From an uncultured Flavobacteriaceae bacterium (GTDB lineage Bacteria; Bacteroidota; Bacteroidia; Flavobacteriales; Flavobacteriaceae), in the NCBI GenBank assembly GCA_913031655.1, contig CAJWFY010000023.1, forward strand, positions 1 through 15,189: 15,189 nucleotides of DNA, written 5' to 3'. Numbering within the stretch: the stretch's first letter is position 1; each line of letters starts with the position of its first letter. Positions 14,234 through 15,189 of the stretch are shown piece by piece. Under the pieces are notes generated by a model. It had not been told where the DNA came from and ran no database searches. It saw nothing but the letters and a program-made list of their open reading frames with translations. The position numbers were made by a program, and so were the translations under genes.

Positions 14234-14689
14234 TTAAAAAGAGTTTGATAGCAACATTCCTATGTGCGGAATACCATCTTCTAAATAAGTCTCTCCAGAG
14301 GCATAAAAACCATGTAGGCCATAAAATTTTTCTAAATGTGCCTGGGCAGAAATTTTAATAGCCCTACCGTTAAAACTTTTGTGGCATTGTTTTCTTGAAA
14401 ACTCTACTAACTGGTGGCCAAATTTTTTTCCTCTTTCGGTAAAAGATGTTACAATTCTTCCAATAGAGCAATACTCGGGATAAATAACGCCTTTATCAAA
14501 AATTCTTGCATATGCAACAATTTCTTCGTTTAAATACCCTACGATATGTAATGCCTTTTTGTCCTTTCCATCAATATCTTGATAAACACAATTTTGTTCT
14601 ACGACGAAAACTTCTGAACGTAATGCTAATATGCTTAGGAGTTCCTCAAGACTAAGACTATTGAAGGGTTTGCACTTAAAAACAATCAT
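14234..14689 (-). CDS. ElaA-type GNAT acetyltransferase
   Basis: This 151-residue GNAT acetyltransferase matches the ElaA group. Its N-terminal signature LALRSEVFVVEQNCVYQDID (21-40) and the following KDKKALHIV are diagnostic. SIGRIVTSFTERGKKFG (75-91) holds the acetyl-CoA-binding loop, with R86-G-K-K-F-G91 in place of the common RGxG form. HLEKFYGLHGF matches the last helix and strand. It is cytoplasmic, and the substrate is unknown. It starts 2 bases after the rpiB stop on the same strand, so the pair is an operon. Its own stop lies 2 bp from the rnpA stop on the opposite strand, with no terminator between them. Confidence 0.9.
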   Translation of the reverse strand: MIVFKCKPFNSLSLEELLSILALRSEVFVVEQNCVYQDIDGKDKKALHIVGYLNEEIVAYARIFDKGVIYPEYCSIGRIVTSFTERGKKFGHQLVEFSRKQCHKSFNGRAIKISAQAHLEKFYGLHGFYASGETYLEDGIPHIGMLLSNSF

Positions 14690-14691
14690 AA

Positions 14692-15120
14692 TTAACAGGG
14701 TATTTTATTTACCCGTGTTTGATGACGCCCACCTTCAAAATCGGTGTTTAAAAAAGTTAAAACCATTTCCTTTGCTTGCTCAATTGAAATAAACCGGGCC
14801 GGTAGACTTAATATATTAGCGTTGTTATGTTGTCTGGCTAATGCAGCAATTTCCTTATTCCAACATAAAGCAGACCTTATTTTTGAATATTTATTTGCCG
14901 TCATGTTTGCTCCGTTTCCACTTCCACAAATAATGATGCCAAAAGTTGCTTTTCCTTCAGAAATATCTTTTGCTACTGGATGAATAAAGTCAGGGTAATC
15001 TACACTTTCTATTGAATTGGTTCCGTAGTTTTTAATTTGATAGCCTTTTGATTCTAAAAGGAAAATAATTTCTTTTTTATACTCTGGACCTGCATGATCA
15101 TTTCCAATGCTTATTTTCAT
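14692..15120 (-). CDS. rpiB: Ribose 5-phosphate isomerase B
   Basis: RpiB interconverts ribulose 5-phosphate and ribose 5-phosphate in the non-oxidative pentose phosphate pathway in the cytoplasm. The 142 residues are full length. Visible landmarks are GNDHAG (6-11), with Asp8-His9 in the phosphate and sugar site, and DYPDFIHPVA (41-50). Next come ICGSGNG (64-70) with catalytic Cys65, RQHNNANIL (96-104) with His98, and EGGRHQTRV (129-137). Cys65 marks the ribose-type isomerase rather than LacA/LacB galactose-6-phosphate isomerases. The ATG at 15118-15120 is the natural start. It heads a two-gene operon with the ElaA-type acetyltransferase. The wording of the sequence is strongly flavobacterial. 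Confidence 0.95.
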   Translation of the reverse strand: MKISIGNDHAGPEYKKEIIFLLESKGYQIKNYGTNSIESVDYPDFIHPVAKDISEGKATFGIIICGSGNGANMTANKYSKIRSALCWNKEIAALARQHNNANILSLPARFISIEQAKEMVLTFLNTDFEGGRHQTRVNKIPC

Positions 15121-15146
15121 TTTTTATTAAAAATATAAATTCCCTA

Positions 15147-15157
15147 CAAACATGTTT
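15147..15157. promoter_or_regulatory. Palindrome and weak -7-like box upstream of rpiB
   Basis: AAACATGTTT (15148-15157) is a perfect 10-bp palindrome 27 bases upstream of the rpiB start. On the minus strand it overlaps CATGTTTG (15147-15154), which differs from TAnnTTTG only at the first base. It could be a promoter with an overlapping operator, but both matches are short. The remaining bases to 15189 are AT-rich and show nothing I can name. Confidence 0.25.
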
Positions 15158-15189
15158 ATATACTGTTCATTAGTTTATTCATTATTTGT

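Noticed and set aside
1..15189. Search for tRNA, rRNA, CRISPR arrays, insertion sequences, integrases, toxin-antitoxin pairs and phage genes
   Set aside because: No cloverleaf-like sequence, regularly spaced repeat, terminal inverted repeat or transposase motif was seen by eye; gene content and base composition look uniform.

Overview
The window is a compact, AT-rich stretch of chromosome from a member of the Bacteroidota, most likely the Flavobacteriia. Four lines of evidence support this. RpiB, RbfA, DusB and the DUF2452 protein read like flavobacterial family members. No start codon is preceded by a clear purine-rich Shine-Dalgarno sequence. Many genes instead have a TAnnTTTG-like box, the Bacteroidota -7 element, a few to about 25 bases upstream of the start. 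RnpA is encoded away from dnaA/rpmH. I cannot name the genus.

Layout. Positions 1-1060 hold a 41-residue basic small protein, a DUF2452 protein and rbfA (30S maturation). A FtsX/LolE-type ABC permease follows rbfA and overlaps, tail to tail, dusB (tRNA dihydrouridine synthase) on the minus strand. dusB and lepA (elongation factor 4) are divergent and share the longest gene-free stretch, about 240 bp, which holds both promoters and two small dyads. A good intrinsic terminator follows lepA. Next come a GNAT acetyltransferase and a lipoprotein-type M28 aminopeptidase.

Positions 6847-10153 look like one transcription unit: a stand-alone PhnA/YjdM C-terminal domain, a tandem-domain universal stress protein (Usp), and a SulP anion transporter. 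The transporter gene overlaps the Usp gene by 8 bases. The transporter has a STAS domain followed by about 190 further residues that I cannot assign to a named family.

Positions 10185-12046 carry a secreted SMP-30/gluconolactonase-like protein whose stop overlaps the start of a cytoplasmic metallo-beta-lactamase-fold hydrolase. A secreted M1 aminopeptidase then runs into rnpA (RNase P protein). On the opposite strand rpiB and an ElaA-type GNAT converge on rnpA with only 2 bp between the stop codons.

Most of this is housekeeping plus a few accessory hydrolases and a transporter. I see no mobile element, CRISPR array, rRNA, tRNA, phage gene or obvious defence or biosynthetic system. The least explained items are the C-terminal domain of the SulP protein with its coupled Usp partner, the paired lactonase-like hydrolases, the small basic protein, and an apparently leaderless rbfA promoter. 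Several start codons are better placed downstream of the longest possible open frame, using the -7 boxes and homology (dusB, the PhnA-like gene, the SMP-30 gene, rnpA).
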